A stretch of 64,000 nt of DNA. It comes from Neocallimastix lanati (nom. inval.) (Eukaryota; Neocallimastigomycota; Neocallimastigomycetes; Neocallimastigales; Neocallimastigaceae). Below are positions 11,440 to 23,847 of this stretch, piece after piece (within the stretch, counting starts at the first letter, position 1; each line of letters begins with the position of its first letter). Below the pieces are notes generated by a model that was given only the letters and a program-made list of their open reading frames with translations, was not told where the DNA came from and did not search any database. The stretch spans positions 642,501-706,500 of the forward strand of contig JACVTC010000016.1 in assembly GCA_016946835.1 (NCBI GenBank). The letters run 5' to 3'. The position numbers were made by a program, and so were the translations under genes.

Positions 11440-12450
11440 TATATTTTTAAAATGTTGTCCTTGTTTGACCCATTTGGGTCAAACTAACAAATTCTGCTTC
11501 TGCAGTAGATAAGACTACAATTCTATTGTTGTTATGACTTTTTCCATGAGATTGCCAGTATCACCTAATAAGAGTTCAAAATACCATTGATACTAGATCT
11601 TTTTGTCTTTTCATCACTAGGAAAATCAGAATCTAAATATTCAATAAATCTGTTATTTTTATTATATAATAAATTGACTTATTTTATTGTTTTTACTGCA
11701 ATAAATATATTATATATAGTAGAGTACCAAGTAATGATTTATATTCACTTATGTTCAAGGAATTTGAACTTTCTATTTCATTTCATAATTAGTAATTTTT
11801 CTGCAAGGAGCTTTAATTAATTTTTTTTTTGTTTGTTTGTTTTGTTTTATTTATATTATATGGTTTAATAATTTTATTAATATAATCAATTTGATTCATT
11901 TTATATTCTTCTGTCATCTTACATATATTTATTCCAATTATTTTTTTTCCCTCTGATTCTTTTTCTTTTTTTTTATGTAGTTTAAAGTATTTAGTAGGAA
12001 TTTCTAGATAAGTTTCTTCATTTAAGTTTACATTCAAATAGGCAGCTCTAATATCAAATTGTTTAAGATTCCATTTGCTAAGAGAAGCTATTGCAATGGT
12101 TAATTTGAGACCATCAACTTTGTATTATTGGTAAATATATATCAATGAAGTCTTGTCTTGGAATTTGTTGAAAATCACGAACTACTAGTCTAAACCTTTT
12201 TCTTATTATCATATTTTATCGTAAATATCTAATTTTGTATCAATAACTTGAATTTTTTTTTTTTTTTTTTTTTTTTTTTTGGAATTTTATAATTGACTTT
12301 CATAGCAATGTTTTCATGAATATTGGAAAGTTCTTCCTTTATTTACTATTCTTCCAACCTTCTCTATCATTCGAATTTATAGCATGCTCGCCTCGTATGT
12401 GTTTGGAGTAACCATTTTAATATTTAAAAACTTTGTGTCTTTTATTTTCA
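11440..12450 (-). pseudogene. copia reverse transcriptase / RNase H remnant
   Basis: Reading the minus strand from 12450 gives pieces of the copia RT start (TPNTYE.AML...REGWK, EELSNIHEN), then FRLVVRDFQQIPRQDFID near 12200. Next is LKQFDIRAAYLNVNLNEETY near 12050, the core of copia RT. Lower down come SEYKSLLGTLLYI near 11730, the RNase H start DSDFPSDEKTKRS near 11640 and VVLSTAEAEFVSLTQMGQ near 11500. These occur in canonical copia order but in shifting frames, with stops and a long poly-T at about 12250-12280. It is clearly a pseudogene. Confidence 0.85.
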
Positions 12451-12630
12451 TTATTACTTTTATTTGTTTTTTTTTTTTTTTTCCCTTATGTCAAGGGGTT
12501 CAGTTTCAGAGTCATATGATAATATTATTCTTTATTTAGATTTTTATAATTATTGGATTTTTTTTTTTGACATAATTAATGCTTGAATTATTAGAATTTT
12601 CATTTAAAATGCCTACCCGTTCAAAAAAAG

Positions 12631-12668
<38 letters not shown>

Positions 12669-12699
12669 AACTTGTTCTTAATTTATTTATCAAATCATT

Positions 12700-13440
12700 A
12701 AAATTATTAAATCTATTTATCAAATCATTAAAATTTTTAAATCTATATAAATAGGAAAAGAATTTAATTTAATATAATCTAATTCATTTAAAGAATATAG
12801 AAGTTTCTTTTTCTCATTCATGGGTTCGACACTTAAAATTTTACATTTATTCATATGTTGTTCATATAATTCATTTAATTTATTTACATATTGTAAATAG
12901 TCATTATTATTAATTATTAAAATTAATAATTTTAGATTCTAATATATTCAAAAGAGCTTAACTATATTGATAAAAACGGTTTTTTAAACGTGGTATTATC
13001 TGGAAGGCCTTTTTGCACCCCTCGTAAGTAGGTTTGATCTAACATGCTTATACCATTAATAATGATTGTCTGGACTATATTATCATATTTCTTCTGATCT
13101 CTATTCATATAATCAATATATATTTCTTTTTCAATAAAATTTTCAGGGTCATTTACAATCTAATGCCTTTTTTTAATAGATTATACCACTCAAGAAATTA
13201 TTCTCTCTGTATAATTCGTGATTCTTTATCTCAAAGAAAGATTTATTGGTTTACCATTAGTATTCTTTATTAATAGTAAATTTTTTATGTAATATTATTA
13301 GAATCTTCATCGGAAGAGGAATCATCATCACTATAATCAATAATATTGTTTTAATCAATGAAGGAGTTGGTTTCATTGTCCTTAGAATATGTTGGAGTTG
13401 ATAAACAATTAATTTTATAGTAATTTTTTCTTTTATCCAT
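12700..13440 (-). pseudogene. copia gag-like remnant
   Basis: From an ATG at 13440 the minus strand reads MDKRKNYYKINCLSTPTYSK, followed by an acidic Ser-rich stretch and then broken frames. Between about 12900 and 12780 it reads LQYVNKLNELYEQHMNKCK and MNEKKKLLYSLNELD, typical of the helical copia gag segment. Position next to RT on the same strand and inside the direct repeats supports the call; the sequence alone is weaker. Confidence 0.55.
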
Positions 13441-13613
13441 ATTAATAAGCATTAATTAAAATATAAAAAAATTAAAAAAAAAAAAAAAAAAAGTTTAAAA
13501 TATTAGTAAAGAAAGAATTTTAATAAAATAAAAAAAAAAAAAGATTAATCTCTAATCAAATGAGACTCTTAATCTGTTGAGGAATCACACAAAAATGTGG
13601 TTTATATACACAC

Positions 13614-13810
13614 AATAAATTTGAGGTTAAATTATATTTATTTTATTAATTAATTATATTTTTTAATTTTATAATAAAGACACAAATATAAAAATTATCA
13701 TATAAATTTATATTTATGCTATAATAATATGTGTTAATGCAATATTTAATACTTTAATATACTTTAATATATTTTTATTTAAAATACTTTAATGAGTAAA
13801 TATTTGTATT
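13614..13810 (-). repeat. Right direct repeat (decayed LTR)
   Basis: This is the partner of 10936-11061: AATAAATTTGAGGTTAAATT start, a ~50-base insertion relative to the left copy, the TGTGTTAATGCAATAT motif and a TAAATATTTGTATT end. For the minus-strand element it would be the 5' LTR. Clear divergence from the left copy implies an old insertion. Confidence 0.75.
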
Positions 13811-15954
13811 AATAATAATAATATTTTTATAATAGTAATTTATACAATTTTATATAAAAATTGTTTTTTCATTTTCTAATTTTTTTTTTTCTTATAGTTT
13901 TTTTTTTTTTATACATTGTTAAGATAAAATTGGGTTATTTATTTTTTTTAAAATTTAATTATCTCTTACATAAAATATTTAAGAGAAAACTAAAAATAAA
14001 AGTATTTTTTTAATTTTCATTTATTTATTTTTAAAAATTATGTTATCAAATATAGTATTAAATTTTAAAGTAATTAATATTTTTTTTTTACGATAACAAT
14101 GATTTTTATAATATCATATTATATATTTAAGTTTGAAGTGAACAATTTAATTCATTTTAAATATTGTACATATTTGGTATACTAACAGCTTTTATAATAA
14201 TTTTTAAAAAGCATATAAATTCAAAACATTATATTTATAAAAAAAAAAATTTTTTTAATACAAGAATATTCATTTTATATAATCAATTTTTAATATTGAT
14301 AGTAATAAATAATAACTGAATAATAAATAATAAATAATAATAATTTAATAATAAATAATAAATAATAAATAATAAATAATAAATAATAAATAATTAAATG
14401 ATTAAATAATGTAAAATGGAATATTAAATAATAAATAAAATTTTAATTGAAAATAGAATTTTTTTTATCTGGATAAGAGTATTATTTAAAATCATAATTT
14501 AATTAATTGATTGATTTAAATAATAATTAACTCTAAAAATAAAAATTACAAACTCTATTTTTCCCTTTTTTTTAATTTAGTATATTATTTGAAATGGATT
14601 ATTATACATTTAAATTTATATATATATAAACTACATAAGTTATATATATTATATTATATATAATAAATAATAAAGAATAAATAATAATAGTAATAGTAAT
14701 AATAAAAAGAATAGATTCATATATATAATAAATAATACGGAATAGATAATAATAATAATAGTAATAATAAAAAGAATAAATTCATATATATATTTAAATA
14801 AGTTTTTGCGAATGAATAAAATAAAATAAAATAATAACAAAAAATTGACAGAAAAAAATAAAGTTTAAACTTTTAGCGTTTTTTTTTTTGTCTTTGGTGT
14901 AAAGTGAAGTAAATGGATGTATATATAAATAGCTAGATAAAGTATTATTATTATTGAATAGATAAATAAATAAAAATAAATAAATAAATTATAAATCTTG
15001 ATCAATGCAGATAAAAAATTTTTTTTCTGAGTTTAGTTAACGTTAATCCAATCAATAGAAAAGTTTTTTTTTTAATAAAAAAAAATGAAAAAATTATTTA
15101 TTTATTTATTATTTATTATTTATTATTTATTATTTATTATTTATTATTCTATTATTTATTATTCTATTATTTATTATTCTATTATTTATTATTTATTATT
15201 TATTATTTATTATTTATTATTTATTATTTATTATTAATTATTTATTATTTATTATTTATTATTTATTATTTATTATTTATTATTTATTATTTATTATTTA
15301 TTATTTATTATTTATTATTTATTATTTATTATTTATTATTTATTATTTATTATTTATTATTTATTATTTATTATTTATTATTTATTATTTAATTATTTAA
15401 TTATTTATTATTTAATTATTCAATTATTTATTATTTATTATTCAATTATTTAATTATTCAATTATACAGTTATAATTGAATAATTATTTATTATTTATTA
15501 TTTAATTATCTAAATAATATTAGAATAATTTATATATTAATTTATCCAAATTAAAAAAAAATTTTTTTTTTTCATATATAAAAATCTATAAAAAAAAAAT
15601 TTTTTTTTATATAAAAGAGAAAAAGTAGTTAAAAAATAAAAAAAATAATTTATTTTTATTTAAATTTTAAAACTTTGAGTTTATTAATATCTATATCTAT
15701 ATATACTATTTAATAGTGTATTATTGATACATAATAAAAGAATAATAAAAAAATTAATAATAATAATTTATATAAAATATTAAATTAAATTAATTCTATT
15801 ATAGAATAATTTATATATATATTCTTTTTTATTATTGTTTATCAATAATTTTTATTATAAAAAAAAAAGATTAATCAGAATAAAAATATAAACAAAATCT
15901 TTTAAATAATTATTAAAAGAAAAATCAATAAAAAATAAAAATAAAAAAAAAAAA
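13811..15954. other. AT-rich intergenic region before folate gene
   Basis: This interval holds heptamer arrays (14310-14395 and 15105-15420), AAT runs and homopolymers. No exon-like island is visible. The 3' end, an A-tract leading into the ATG at 15955, would be the leader of the folate gene. Confidence 0.55.
15105..15420. repeat. Heptamer array (TTATTTA)n
   Basis: About 300 bp of a 7-base unit with occasional variants (TTATTCT and TTTAATT forms). The reverse-complement form of the same heptamer makes up the arrays at 14310-14395, 30368-30702 and 34415-34556. Confidence 0.9.
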
Positions 15955-17177
15955 ATGACTGATATTATAAAAATTAAACAATTAAATGTAAAGAGCATTA
16001 TTGGCTCTGAAACTTGGGGTAAAAAGAAGTTACAACCTGTTATTGTCGATGTTATTGTTTTTACTGACATTATGAAATGTGGTGAAACTGATAACCTTGA
16101 AGATACCATCGATTACTCTGAAATTGTTAAGGCTGTCATTAAATTTTCAGAAGAAGGAACTTTTAATTCTATTCAGGAATATTGTATTAAATTAATTCAA
16201 GCTATCACTCAAAAGTTTAATGTTGAAAAAATTAATGTGAAGGCTTCTTTACCTCGTGCTCACCTTCACTCTCAAGCTATCGAATGTTCTCTCACTAGAA
16301 CTAAGGATAACGTCAATGAATTATTCACTTCCGAAGATGTATACACTGTCAATAAATTAAATGTTAATACCATCATTGGATTTAATGAATGTGAAAAAGT
16401 GGTTAAACAATCTTTGGATATTACCTTATCTTATTATCCAAAAGTTTTTAGTGAAATTAAAACTGTAGAAGATCTTTCTGAAATTGTAGACACTAAAATT
16501 TTAGCAGAAGAAGTTAATAATTTAGTGGAAAAGACACGTTTTATTACCATTGAAGCTTTGGCTTCCTCTATTGCCAATTGTTGTCTCACTAATTTCGGAG
16601 TTGAAAAGGTTAATGTTCGTGTTGAAAAACCAAATGCTATTACTTTTGCTAGCGCTTCTGCAGTCGAAATTGAAAGAGACATTTCTTCCATTCCAAAATT
16701 AAATAAAAAATATCAAAGTCGTCAATTACCCGAAAAGAAGGCTCCAAATCATGTCGCCTATATTGCTTTAGGTGGTAATATTGGTGAAGTTGTTAAAAAT
16801 ATTAGTAAGGCTTTGAAACTTCTTTCTGAAAAATGTACCGTTCTTCAAACTTCCTTCCTTTATGAAACTGCTCCAATGTATGTCGTAGATCAACCAAACT
16901 TTTTAAATGCTGCTTGTAAGGTTTTAACAGATTTAGAACCAACTGATCTTTTAGTCTTTTTAAAGAAAATTGAAAAGGAAGTAGGTCGTGTACCTTCCAT
17001 ACGTAATGGCCCAAGAGCTGTCGATTTAGATATTTTATTCTATGATAAATTAGTAATGAAGACTGAAAATTTAATTATTCCTCATCCAAGAATTGCTGAA
17101 AGAAGATTTGTTTTAGAACCATTAAATGAGTAAATATATAATTTATTTTTAATTATTTATTTATGAATATAATATAT

Positions 17178-17227
<50 letters not shown>

Positions 17228-18318
17228 AAAATTTTTTATTTGTTTATATATTATAATTATACTATAATATACTATAATATTATTATTATAAAAATATTTA
17301 TTATAATTATTATTATTATTATATATTATTATATATATTATTCTTAATTAGTATTGCTAAAAACTTTGTTCATCCAACTAAACAACAAACTATTAATGCT
17401 TTATTAAAGACTTTAAAACGTAATCCAAGTGAAGCTTACAATAAAGTTAGAAGAGTTATGCCAATTAGAAATCAACTCTGGAAGTGGAATGAAAAGACTT
17501 ATTTAATGGGTATTCTTAATACTACTCCAGATAGTTTTAGTGATGGTGGTAAGTTTAATACTTTAGAAACTGGTCTTGCTCATGCTAAAGAAATGGTAGA
17601 AAATCAAGTTGATATTATTGATATTGGAGGTATGTCTACTCGACCATTCTCAGATGATGGTGTTACCGAAGAAGAAGAATTAAAAAGAGTTATCCCATTG
17701 ATTAAGGCCATTCGTGCCGAAGAATGGGGTAAAGATATTCCAATTTCTGTGGATACTTTCCGTGCTGAAGTAGCCAAACAATCTATTGAAGCCGGTGCCG
17801 ATTTAATTAATGATGTAACCGGTGGTGTAGGTGATCCAAAAATGTTTGAAGTTATGGCTGAAACTGATGTTCCTGTATGTTTAATGCATATGCGTGGTAC
17901 CCCTAAGACTATGCAATTAGAGTGTGAATATAAGGATGGTGTCTTAACTGAAATTGAACAAGTTTTAGCAGAAAGAATTGAAACAGCTGAACGCCTTGGT
18001 GTCCATCAATGGAATGTCATTGTAGATCCAGGACTTGGATTCTCTAAGGATGTTGATCAAAACTTTGAAATTGTAAAAGGAATAAAACAATTAGTTGGAG
18101 AGGAATCTCTTCTTGCTAATATGCCAACTCTTGTTGGTCCTTCTCGTAAATCCTTCATCGGTAAAACCTTAAATCAAACTGATCCAATGAAGCGTGTTTG
18201 GGGTACTGCTGCTGTATGTACCACTTTAATTGCTGAAAATACTTCTATCTTACGTGTTCATGATTTCAAAGAAATGAAAGATATTATTACTATTGCTGAT
18301 AGAATTTATAGAAATTAA
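15955..18318 (+). CDS. FOL1: Trifunctional folate synthesis protein (FolB-FolB-HPPK-DHPS)
   Basis: Two exons, 15955-17129 and 17352-18318, code 713 aa. Residues 1-115 and about 125-240 are two FolB-type dihydroneopterin aldolase domains. Residues 268-400 are HPPK, with ALGGNIG at 271-277 and the metal-binding GPRAVDLDILFYD at 352-364 (Asp357, Asp359). From about 428 comes dihydropteroate synthase, with GILNTTPDSFSDGG (445-458), a Thr-Arg motif MSTRPF, SVDTF, DVTGG and the C-terminal VGPSRKSFIGKTL. Together they convert dihydroneopterin to dihydropteroate; DHPS is the sulfonamide target. The order matches fungal Fol1 proteins, including the doubled FolB. The 222-bp intron lies just after HPPK: exon 1 ends LEPLN plus GA, and exon 2 continues the HPPK C-terminus. 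Without splicing, exon 1 would run into an in-frame TAA. The start follows an A-tract and matches the beginning of the first FolB domain. Confidence 0.96.
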
Positions 18319-18361
18319 AAATAAAATAATTGATAAAAAAAAAAAATTCAAAGTAAGAAAG

Positions 18362-18406
<45 letters not shown>

Positions 18407-18725
18407 ATATACATAATATATTAAGAGAAAATATAAAAATAACAAAAAAAAAAACAAAAGAGAGGAAAAAAAAAATATTAAATTAGTAATAATAATTTCT
18501 AAAAGATTAAAAGCAAAATATATATCTATATCTATGATTTCGATGAAATATGAAACGTAGAAAGAAAAAAAAAAGTGGAAAAAAAAAAAATTATATTCAT
18601 CAAAGAATGATAAAAAAAAATTTTTTTTTAAAAAATTGAAATAAACATTTAGTATATTAAGTTAATAAAAAAAATTAATTTTTTATTTGTGTATGTTTGT
18701 GTCTGTGTTTTTATAAATTCTTATA

Positions 18726-18765
<40 letters not shown>

Positions 18766-20298
18766 TTTTATATATAATTGGAAAAAAATAAAAATAAATT
18801 TTGTTATTTGATTTTTTCATTCGATTTTTTTTATTTGTATACTTTTAATACGAGCAAAAACTTAAAAAAAAATTATAAAAAAATAAAATCAATATTATTT
18901 ATTGCAATATATTGTAATATATGGCCAACATAAAATAAATTAAATTAAAAAAGAAAAAAAAAGAATATTGGCACTAAAACTAAATTTAAACGTATTCTTC
19001 ACCACTTCCATCTACTCTTTAAACCTTAAATGAACAAAATAATTCCCAAATTATATATTATTCAGTCCCTGTAACTGTTGTGAATTCTTCAAATTATAAT
19101 AATTATTCTATGACCTGTGAATAAACATATAGTCAAACTTCAAATTATAATAATTATTCTATGATCAATGAACAAACTTATAGTCAAATAACACCCAATA
19201 TTATTTACTACTTGGTTAATTCATCAAATTAACAGTCCATAATAAATTCAAATGAATCACCTACTACAAAAAGAGTACAAATGCTGAACACTTAATAAGG
19301 TTGCTCAGCATGTAAAACATCCACATATGCGAAAGTATTAGAAAGTGTTGTGATTACTTCAATATTCTCATGCCTTGAGGGAGGAGGACTATTATATTTT
19401 TTTTTAAAAAAATAAAACTATTTATATTTATTTATTTACTATTTATTTATAAATTTACTTATTATTATTTTTAGCTATTAGTTATAAGTTATTATTGGCT
19501 ATTAATAATATCTTATATATGAATTATCGATATTTATTTTATATATATATATATATTTATTATCAATATTTCAACCTTTATTAACCTTTGTTTCTATTAT
19601 ATAAAAAGATTTAATATTTAAAAAAGTAAAAAAATAAATAATAAATAATAATCATAAATAATAGTAATAAATAATAATGATAAGTAATAATAATATGTAA
19701 TAATAATAATTACATAATTATTTTATTTTAAATATATATAAAATATTTTTTTTGTATTTGATTTACATTATTTTTATTTTTATTTTTATTTTTTTTTTTT
19801 TTTTTGGATTTTTTTGATTTTAATTGTAAATGAAATATTTATATATTGAAATATACTACAATATATGTTATCTATATTAATTCAATCAACACATATTTGA
19901 ATTTAATTATTCCGAAAGTTAAGATATTATATAAATAAATTATATACAAAGTATATATTAATATTGTTTTGTATCTATATTCATTTTAAATGGTGAACAT
20001 CAAATAAATGTGAAAAAAAGTTTAAATAAATACATTAAATAAATACATAAATAAATACATTAAAAAATAAATAAGTGAATAAATAATAAATACATAAATG
20101 CATACATAAAAAATAAATAAATAAATAAAGCTATATTTATAAATAAATTAATAAATATTATTTAAATAAATAAATAATATTGTAATTATTAAAAAGATTA
20201 AAAAAAAAAAGTTTTAATACTACATAAATTAATAATAAATGATTTTAATATTAAAAATATTTATTTAATTTATTTCATCTTTTTTCAATTTTCTTAAA

Positions 20299-20329
<31 letters not shown>

Positions 20330-20834
20330 GATATTAGTTATTTATTATTTAATTATCATTTAAGGATTAAACCAAAATTATTTAATTATTACTAATACAT
20401 TTTTTTATTATTAATTAATATTATTTATTCATTTATTTATGATTATATAATATTCTAAAATATATATTAAATTAATTATTTTATTTAACAATTTTTATTA
20501 TAATTAAAATTTTTTTTAATAATAATTATTAACTTTTTCATACTTAAAAATAAACGGATTAACATTTAAAGTAGATTTTATATATCCATTGTTTATCCAT
20601 AGTTCATTTAATAGCCATTTCATATATAATACATTATAAAATAGGATAACCACTAACCATTTTTACTGAATATTTACCTATTTTTATATATAAAGGTAGA
20701 AAATAAATAAATAAATAAATAAAAGAACATAATAAGTGTTTAATTTTTTTTATTTATTGATTTATTTCTTTTTAATTATTTAATAAAGTTAATCGTAATA
20801 ATAAGAAAAAAAAAGTAAAAATAATAGAAACATT

Positions 20835-20865
<31 letters not shown>

Positions 20866-21066
20866 GTATTTAACGAACAATTAAATAAATAGTAAATTGT
20901 AATAATAAATTAAAATAAAATTTATTTGAAAACATATTTTTGGATATATATGTGTTACAAAATATTAAATGTATTGTTAATGTTAAGGCAAAAAATATTA
21001 AAATAATAATAATACAAATATTGGTTGTTAAAAGTAAATAAAATAATATAGTAATGTAAATTATTC

Positions 21067-21099
<33 letters not shown>

Positions 21100-21595
21100 A
21101 TTTGAAAATAATAATATTTATATTTTTACTGATGAAATGACTATTTCATCAATTTATTAAATAGTAAATAAGTAAATAAATAAATATATTAGCGAAGCAG
21201 TTTGTTTATAGGAAAATAAAATATTTTATAAAAGTGTTCGAAATAAATAAGGTCATACCAAAGCAACTATAAACATATTCAGAATATTTTTTAGAAAAAT
21301 AAATAAATAAAAAAACAAAAAATTTAATAATATAATAATAATGTATATATAAATAAACAAAACATTTCAAATACATTAAACATATAAAAGTATATTATAT
21401 ATTACGAATATTAAATTATTAATATTTTTTTTTAAAAAAAAAAATAAATAATTGTTAATAATAAATAATATTGTCAGAATAAATTGAATACATTTATTAA
21501 TAAATAAAAATAAATTAATCGAAAATTAGTAATGTTTATATCTAAATGAAAAAAATGGGAGGAATAATGTTTCTTTATACCAAGTAAATAAGAAA

Positions 21596-21634
<39 letters not shown>

Positions 21635-21823
21635 AATCAATGTTTTTCAAAAGATATTATTGTTAATATGAATATATTTCATAAATGAATAATAAAATGA
21701 CAAGAAATTCAATTAATATTAATATTTATAAATTATATTTTACTTTAATTTCTTTTTTTTTTTTTTCTTTTTTCTTTTTTTTTTTTTTATTATATTTTAA
21801 CTATTCTCTCTAGACTAGACAAA
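18319..21823. other. AT-rich intergenic region with one gene relic
   Basis: Apart from the relic at about 18990-19395, this holds only A/T homopolymers, an ATT array near 18728-18760 and AAAT repeats. Just before 21824 a long pyrimidine tract, TTTTAACTATT and CTCTCTAG (AG at 21812-21813) look like the end of a 5'-UTR intron of the KH gene. Confidence 0.55.
18990..19395 (+). pseudogene. Probable Zn2Cys6-type regulator relic
   Basis: A patch of higher complexity. Two adjacent ~50-base repeats encode SNYNNYSM and TYSQ segments, in the style of a Ser/Asn/Tyr-rich activation region. They are followed by SPTTKRVQMLN, then CSACKTS (19302-19322), a frameshift, and HICESIRKCCDYF with a basic GRR after a stop. 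The spacing C-x2-C, then C-x6-C and CDY resembles a fungal binuclear zinc cluster that has lost at least one cysteine. At least one frameshift and several stops rule out a working gene. The family call is tentative. Confidence 0.4.
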
Positions 21824-23269
21824 ATGAATCCAGAAACTACTGAAACTACTGCTCCAAAGGAAACCAAACCAGAAACCACTGCCACTGTTAATACTGAAAA
21901 TATTGAAGATAAAATAAATACCGAAAAGTTAGATCTTGACCAAGAATTAAAGACTAAGGTCATATCTATTCGTTCTTTAGTTACTTCAAAGGAAGCTGGT
22001 GCTATCATTGGTAAAGGGGGTAAAAATGTTACAGAAGTTAGAGATGCTACCGGTGTTAAGGCTGCTGTCTCTCCAGTCGTTGAAGGTGTCAACGAAAGAA
22101 TTTTAACTGTTACTGGTACTTTAGATACTATTCCAAAAGTAAGTTTTTTATTTATTTTTTTTTTTTATTAAGATTATTTAAATAAATAGAAAAAAACTTT
22201 TTTAACAAAAAAAAAAAATATAAATTCTCTTTAATATAATATTAATAAAACAACTTTTTTATTTTGTTTTTTTCTCTTTTTTTAATTATAAATATTAAAA
22301 TTTTATCATTAATATATAAACAAATATTAAAAACAAAAATAAAAATTTAAAAACAAAAAATGAAAAAAAAAAAAAAAAATTGAAAATAAAAATAAAAAAA
22401 ATAATTTTTAATTAAATTGTATTTTATATAAACATTCACATTTAATGATAATAATAAATATATAGGCTTATGCTTTATTTGCTAAATATCTTATTGATAA
22501 CAGTAATCTTCCATCTAATAACAATAAGCATCACAATGGAAAACCTCATGTTGTCACTAGAACTTCAATTCATTTACTTGTTTCACATTTACTTTTAGGT
22601 TCTATTATTGGTAAGAGTGGTGAAAATATTAAAGAAATTCAAGAGACCTCAAAGGCTTACATTATTGCTTCAAAAGATATGCTTCCACAATCAACTGAAC
22701 GTGTTATTGAAGTTATTGGTACTTCTGAAGCTATTCATGTTGCCATATATCACATCATTGTTAGTATTTTAAGAGATTATGAAAAATCTACAAACAACAT
22801 TTTATTTAAGCCAGCTAAGAAATACAATATTAGTGAATTCTTAAACATCAGTTCCCATTACAATAGCCAAAAGAATGCTAATGCTTCTCCATTATCTGAC
22901 AATAATGGTTTAGCTGCTAAATTAGATGGTATTGTTAGTAATGTTAGTAATCCAAAGGCTGATGCTAACTCTCAACCATTAACCTTCAAGGTTCCAGCAC
23001 ACTTTGTTGGTTGTACCATTGGCAGAAAGGGTAGTAAGATTGCCGAAATTCGTAAGATTTCTGGAACTAAGATTAGTATTAGTCCACTTACTGATGAAAA
23101 TAAGGATGAACGTACCTTCACTATTATTGGTACCGAAGAAAATAAGGAAAAAGCTTTATCTTTAATCTATGAACTTTTACTTGAAGAAAAAGAAAAATTG
23201 GCTAAAAAGGAAGCAAAGGAAGCTGCTGCCGCTGCTGCTCAACCACAAGAAACTAAAGCTGCTAATTAG
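21824..23269 (+). CDS. Triple KH-domain RNA-binding protein (PCBP/Rnc1-like)
   Basis: Exons 21824-22138 and 22466-23269 code 372 aa; the intron is GT-AG and in phase 0. Three KH domains are visible with their GxxG loops: GKGG at 63-66, GKSG at 154-157 and GRKG at 291-294, each preceded by a hydrophobic helix start (AGAIIGK, LGSIIGK, VGCTIGR). A Thr/Glu-rich N-terminus and an Ala/Lys/Glu-rich C-terminus frame them. Three KH domains with a long linker before the third match the PCBP/hnRNP K and fungal Rnc1/Hek2 group, which bind C- or U-rich single-stranded RNA to control mRNA stability, translation or localisation. The intron interrupts KH1 after IPK. A possible 5'-UTR intron acceptor lies at 21812-21813. 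I cannot name the orthologue. Confidence 0.9.
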
Positions 23270-23816
23270 ATAAATAAAGAAACAAAAAAAAATGAAGATA
23301 TACAAAAAAAGACGTTTTTTTTTTTTTTTTCTATAATTATTTTCCATTAATACTATATATATATAATATGAAATTATAGCTCTTAGAATTTAATATATAT
23401 AACACATCTTAAAATATAATAAAAAAATAAAAAAAAATAAAAATAAAAATAAAAATAAAATAATAATTTACATTTTATATAAAAAAAATTTTTTATAATA
23501 AAAATTATATATATAAAATAAAAAAAATTTTTTTTAAAAAAAAAAAATTATAGATAAAAATAAAACTTATATTTATTTATGTCAATTTGAAAATAATATA
23601 TTATTTATTATTTATTATTTATCTTACAGCTATTTTCATTATTTGTTTTTCTTATTATTTTATTATTCTTCAGTTAATTTGTTATCTTTTTTTTTTTTTT
23701 TTTTTTTTTTAATTTTATTTATTTATTGTTATAATAATTTTTTTTTGTTTGTAGTACAATTAAATTTTTATTATATTTTATTTTCATTTAACTAATTATC
23801 TTTGTAATTATCCGTA

Positions 23817-23847
<31 letters not shown>

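Larger units (their letters stand above)
10936..13810 (-). mobile_element. Decayed Ty1/copia LTR retrotransposon, internally deleted
   Basis: On the minus strand, from high to low coordinates, lie an LTR-like repeat (13810-13614), gag-like sequence (13440 to about 12700), reverse transcriptase (about 12450-11800), RNase H (about 11660-11440) and a second LTR-like repeat. The span is 2.9 kb, against about 5 kb for intact copia elements. Protease and integrase are not recognisable, so an internal deletion between gag and RT is likely. Stops and frameshifts interrupt every domain. It is a fossil with no coding capacity. Confidence 0.8.

Noticed and set aside
11587-11820. 77-codon plus-strand ORF
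   Set aside because: It is antisense to the copia RT/RNase H relic, which explains its moderate GC.
12820-12835. B-box-like GGTTCGAC
   Set aside because: It lies within the gag relic (codons of a conserved gag helix) and has no tRNA fold around it.
16434-17014. Minus-strand ORFs of 85 and 70 codons
   Set aside because: Shadows of the folate gene on the opposite strand.
21790-22092. 100-codon minus-strand ORF
   Set aside because: Antisense of KH-protein exon 1, which has clear KH motifs on the plus strand.
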